Source: Candidatus Cloacimonadota bacterium
GTDB taxonomy: Bacteria > Cloacimonadota > Cloacimonadia > Cloacimonadales > Cloacimonadaceae
Assembly (NCBI GenBank): GCA_020532085.1
Contig: JAJBAV010000003.1
Span: 1 to 64,000 of the forward strand
DNA length: 64,000 bases
Direction: 5' to 3'
The notes under the pieces were generated by a model that saw only the letters and a list, made by a program, of their open reading frames with translations, searched no databases and had not been told where the DNA came from. A program made the position numbers and the translations under genes. Below are positions 61,953 to 64,000 of the stretch, one piece after another (position 1 is the first letter of the stretch; every line of letters starts with the position of its first letter).

Positions 61953-62702
61953 TCATCTCCGGATGTGAATCCTGATGTCGCCGCCGTTGTCGGTTCCCTT
62001 GAGGTTGGCTGTGAAACCCAGAATGATGTCCCGCAGCAGGTTTTGCACGAAGGGGACGATGGTGAGGGGCTGGCCGCCGATCTCAAGTTCGAGATCCTGC
62101 TGGCTGTCCAAAACGCAGTCGGAGCGCCCGGCCCGGCCCTGCACTATGTCCGCGGCTAGTTGCCAGCAGGTTTTTCCGCAGGCGGAGCAGCACTCCGGAG
62201 CGCTGTGGGGCAGGATATCGAAAGCTTTGCTGACGGCAAGTTCGATCAGTTGCGGCGTTTGTTCCTCGAGGGAAAACACCGGCAGGCCTTTGTAACTGCT
62301 GGTTTGGCCCGAGATCCGGCCACAGAGGCAAAAAACCGTCTCATCGATCAGTTCGTCCGCCTGGGCTGTGTCGTTGGCGCAGACTATCTTGGGCACGGCG
62401 GCATCTTTCATGCCTTCGATGATCAGCCACTCGGCGCTGAGCAAACTCAGCATCCGCGGCAGGTCAGGCGGTTGATCCAGGATCAGGGCGGCATCGCGCA
62501 AGCCGCGGGCAAATACCTGTGAAGCGCCGGCCTGGGCATGCTTCCAAGAATTTTTGCCCTCGCTGTCGGCCCGATAGGCCTCGGAGTGAATGTCCTTGAT
62601 GGAGGCCACTTGAAAACCTTTCTGCGCCAAGGCGCTGATGAGGGCTACAGCTAGGGTGGTCTTGCCGCTGTGATGGTAGCCGATGATCCCGATCGCTTTC
62701 AC
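61953..62702 (-). CDS. MobB-like GTPase with C-terminal cysteine-cluster domain
   Basis: 249 residues, start GTG overlapping the ispF stop (GTGA). The N-terminal domain (~1-165) is MobB-like: [18 protein letters not shown] with the P-loop, then [21 protein letters not shown] and [13 protein letters not shown]. The C-terminal extension (~170-249) contains [20 protein letters not shown] and a beta part, an arrangement fitting iron-sulfur binding. MobB assists attachment of nucleotides to molybdopterin. With the sulfur carrier and its activator next door, a Mo- or W-cofactor role is possible but MoaA, MoaC and MoeA genes are not visible here. Confidence 0.75.
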   Translation of the reverse strand: MKAIGIIGYHHSGKTTLAVALISALAQKGFQVASIKDIHSEAYRADSEGKNSWKHAQAGASQVFARGLRDAALILDQPPDLPRMLSLLSAEWLIIEGMKDAAVPKIVCANDTAQADELIDETVFCLCGRISGQTSSYKGLPVFSLEEQTPQLIELAVSKAFDILPHSAPECCSACGKTCWQLAADIVQGRAGRSDCVLDSQQDLELEIGGQPLTIVPFVQNLLRDIILGFTANLKGTDNGGDIRIHIRR

Positions 62703-63175
62703 ACTCGCCTCAGCAGCAAAATGCAGTGCGCAGCCATCCCGCCTCCGCCTCCGGAAACTCCCAAACCCTCTTCCGTGGTCGCTTTCACGCTCACGTTGTC
62801 CCGGCCGGTATTCAGGTCCAGGGCCAGATTGGCCCGCATGTCGTCGATGTATGGACGGAGTTTGGGCCGCTCGGCGCAGACGGTGCAGTCGAGATTGGCC
62901 AGCGCCCAGCCGCGTTCACGCACCATCGCGTAGGTGCGGCGCAGCAGGTCGCGGCTGTCGGCGCCCGCGTAGGCGGGATCGGAATCGGGGAAATGAGCGC
63001 CGATATCGCCGAGAGCCAGGGCTCCCAGCAGGGCGTCGATCACCGCGTGGACCAGCACATCAGCGTCGGAATGACCCAGCAGTCCCAGATGAAAGGGGAT
63101 CTGCACCCCACCGAGGATGAGTTTGCGTCCCGGTGCCAGGGTGTGAACGTCGTAGCCGTGGCCGATGCGAAACAT
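62699..63175 (-). CDS. ispF: 2-C-methyl-D-erythritol 2,4-cyclodiphosphate synthase
   Basis: 158 residues. IspF makes the cyclic diphosphate intermediate of the MEP isoprenoid pathway, as a zinc-dependent trimer. Signatures are [11 protein letters not shown] (Asp9 and His11 bind metal), [33 protein letters not shown] and the C-terminal [15 protein letters not shown] followed by [10 protein letters not shown]. The ATG at 63175 lies just after the stop of the SIS-domain gene. Confidence 0.95.
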   Translation of the reverse strand: MFRIGHGYDVHTLAPGRKLILGGVQIPFHLGLLGHSDADVLVHAVIDALLGALALGDIGAHFPDSDPAYAGADSRDLLRRTYAMVRERGWALANLDCTVCAERPKLRPYIDDMRANLALDLNTGRDNVSVKATTEEGLGVSGGGGGMAAHCILLLRRV

Positions 63176-63178
63176 GGC

Positions 63179-64000
63179 TCAATCCACCGTTATCGATTTG
63201 GACACGTTTTTAGGCACATCCGGATGCACCCCGTGGTCCGGAATGTTCAGCTTGTCCAGCTTTTTCATCTTGCGCAGGCTCATTTTCAGGGCCAGCATCT
63301 GCAGGGCGACGGTGGCTGAAAAGCAGGTCAGAAGTCCGTCTCCGGTCTTGGGCAGCATCACGTAGCCCCAGCCGTAGCGTCCTCCCTCGCGGGGATTGTC
63401 GCTGGCGTTCTTGAGCAGGCGCTCGTCTTCCTCGGCGATCACGTAGGTGTTGGCGCCGCGGATCTTATGGGTGTTGATCTGCGAAATGGAGAGATTCACG
63501 TCGCGGGTTTCGGGGCCGGTGACGTAAATGAGCGGATAATTGCGGTAGAGGGATTCAAAGAAGTCGTGGCTGTCCACGGTGGCGTGGAACAGCCTGTCCG
63601 CCGCTGGCGACAGATTGAAGGGCAGATTGCCGGTGAACATGTAGTTCACCAGGGCGTTGTAGATGTCCCGGGTTTCCTTGCGGCTGATGTTCTGCTCTTC
63701 AGCCCTGCCATCCAGGTTTTCGATCACCCCGCTGAAGGCGCGCATGAAGCTGCGGAGGTGCTTGAATCCGTAAACCGTGTTCTTGCCAAGGATGGTATTT
63801 GGCCCATGCTTGAATTCAGATGCTTCGCGGCCCTCAGCGTGATTGAGCACTGTTTCGCGGATCTTGAGAGCGCCTTCCATCGCCACGCCGCTGATTTTGG
63901 TGGCCAGGATGTGCAGCGAAGGCTCCATATAGATCTGGGCCGCGATGGAGTCGATTATGTCGGAGGTGTTTTCCAAAGTCTCGCGGATCAGGGAGGGTAT
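63179..64000 (-). CDS. SIS-domain protein, GlmS-like C-terminal part (partial, 5' end outside window)
   Basis: The frame is open to the window edge, giving about 273 residues of the C-terminal part. The segment ILATKISGVAMEGALKIRE followed by HAEGREASEFKHGP corresponds to the SIS sugar-isomerase domain of glucosamine-6-phosphate synthase, in which the EFKHGP-type motif contacts the substrate. The rest has long insertions unlike E. coli GlmS (FNLSPAADRLFHATVDS) and ends NVSKSITVD rather than the usual C-terminal VE, so it may be a GlmS-like phosphosugar isomerase or deglycase. Upstream residues are needed for the N-terminal amidotransferase domain. Confidence 0.6.
   Translation of the reverse strand: MPSLIRETLENTSDIIDSIAAQIYMEPSLHILATKISGVAMEGALKIRETVLNHAEGREASEFKHGPNTILGKNTVYGFKHLRSFMRAFSGVIENLDGRAEEQNISRKETRDIYNALVNYMFTGNLPFNLSPAADRLFHATVDSHDFFESLYRNYPLIYVTGPETRDVNLSISQINTHKIRGANTYVIAEEDERLLKNASDNPREGGRYGWGYVMLPKTGDGLLTCFSATVALQMLALKMSLRKMKKLDKLNIPDHGVHPDVPKNVSKSITVD

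Overview
The window looks like the chromosome of an anaerobic, amino-acid-fermenting, outer-membrane bacterium of the Fibrobacterota-Chlorobiota-Bacteroidota sphere. Candidatus Cloacimonadota (WWE1) is the best guess. Five proteins carry type IX secretion-like C-terminal sorting domains (for example [14 protein letters not shown]), and there are two PorV-like barrels, a TonB-dependent receptor system, lysine 2,3-aminomutase with diaminohexanoate dehydrogenase, butyryl-CoA-type acyl-CoA dehydrogenase, a ferredoxin-type EtfA and phosphotransacetylase. The assignment is inference; no rRNA or tRNA gene was seen.

Layout. 0.2-5.3 kb (+): a secreted protein, then a cobalamin riboswitch driving a secreted beta-propeller protein, an acyl-CoA dehydrogenase, a small PAS protein and QueH. 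13.4-5.3 kb (-): one long, tightly packed run, ribH-nusB-glycosyltransferase-radical SAM-PP2C/PQQ-like-DUF4159-LpxH-like-cyclophilin-PPOX-small ORF-ZIP transporter. 13.7-21.6 kb (+): PTS IIA-like, PorV-like barrel, glyS, pta, aminotransferase, small membrane protein, PfkB kinase, purM. 22-36.4 kb (+): TonB-dependent receptor, exbB, two exbD, tonB, a large secreted protein, a PorV-like barrel, then two paralogous secreted proteins separated by a terminator and a poly(C) tract. 40.3-36.8 kb (-): L,D-transpeptidase, BtuF-like and BtuC-like ABC components, and a lipoprotein whose C-terminal half is an almost exact copy of the nearby TonB. 40.6 kb (+): SurA/PpiD-like foldase. 46.8-42.5 kb (-): kdd-kamA-kamB and a translationally coupled CDF cation transporter. 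51.3-47.8 kb (-): a large C10 (streptopain-type) cysteine protease. 51.7-53.5 kb (+): ferredoxin-EtfA and QueE. 60.1-53.9 kb (-): an AddB/AddA-like helicase-nuclease pair. 64-60.4 kb (-): GlmS-like SIS protein (cut by the window end), ispF, MobB-like, ThiF, ThiS and an endonuclease III-family glycosylase.

How the genes fit together. Lysine is probably fermented through 3,5-diaminohexanoate to butyrate and acetate (kamA, kdd, acyl-CoA dehydrogenase, EtfA, pta). That pathway normally needs the B12-dependent lysine 5,6-aminomutase, and B12 handling is a second theme: a cobalamin riboswitch before a beta-propeller protein that could be a type IX-exported counterpart of Bacteroides BtuG, and a BtuF/BtuC-like pair next to the TonB-like lipoprotein. 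A complete energised uptake locus (receptor, ExbB, ExbD x2, TonB, cargo, PorV) fills the middle of the window.

The non-coding DNA is also informative. Four copies of a G/C-rich inverted repeat lie in intergenic gaps. There are two long near-perfect palindromes, at 36464-36536 and 53802-53873, a short dRS3-like palindrome, a poly(C)11 tract before a surface-protein gene, and a recurring TTGAC[A/G] -35 element about 17 bases upstream of A/T-rich -10 boxes.
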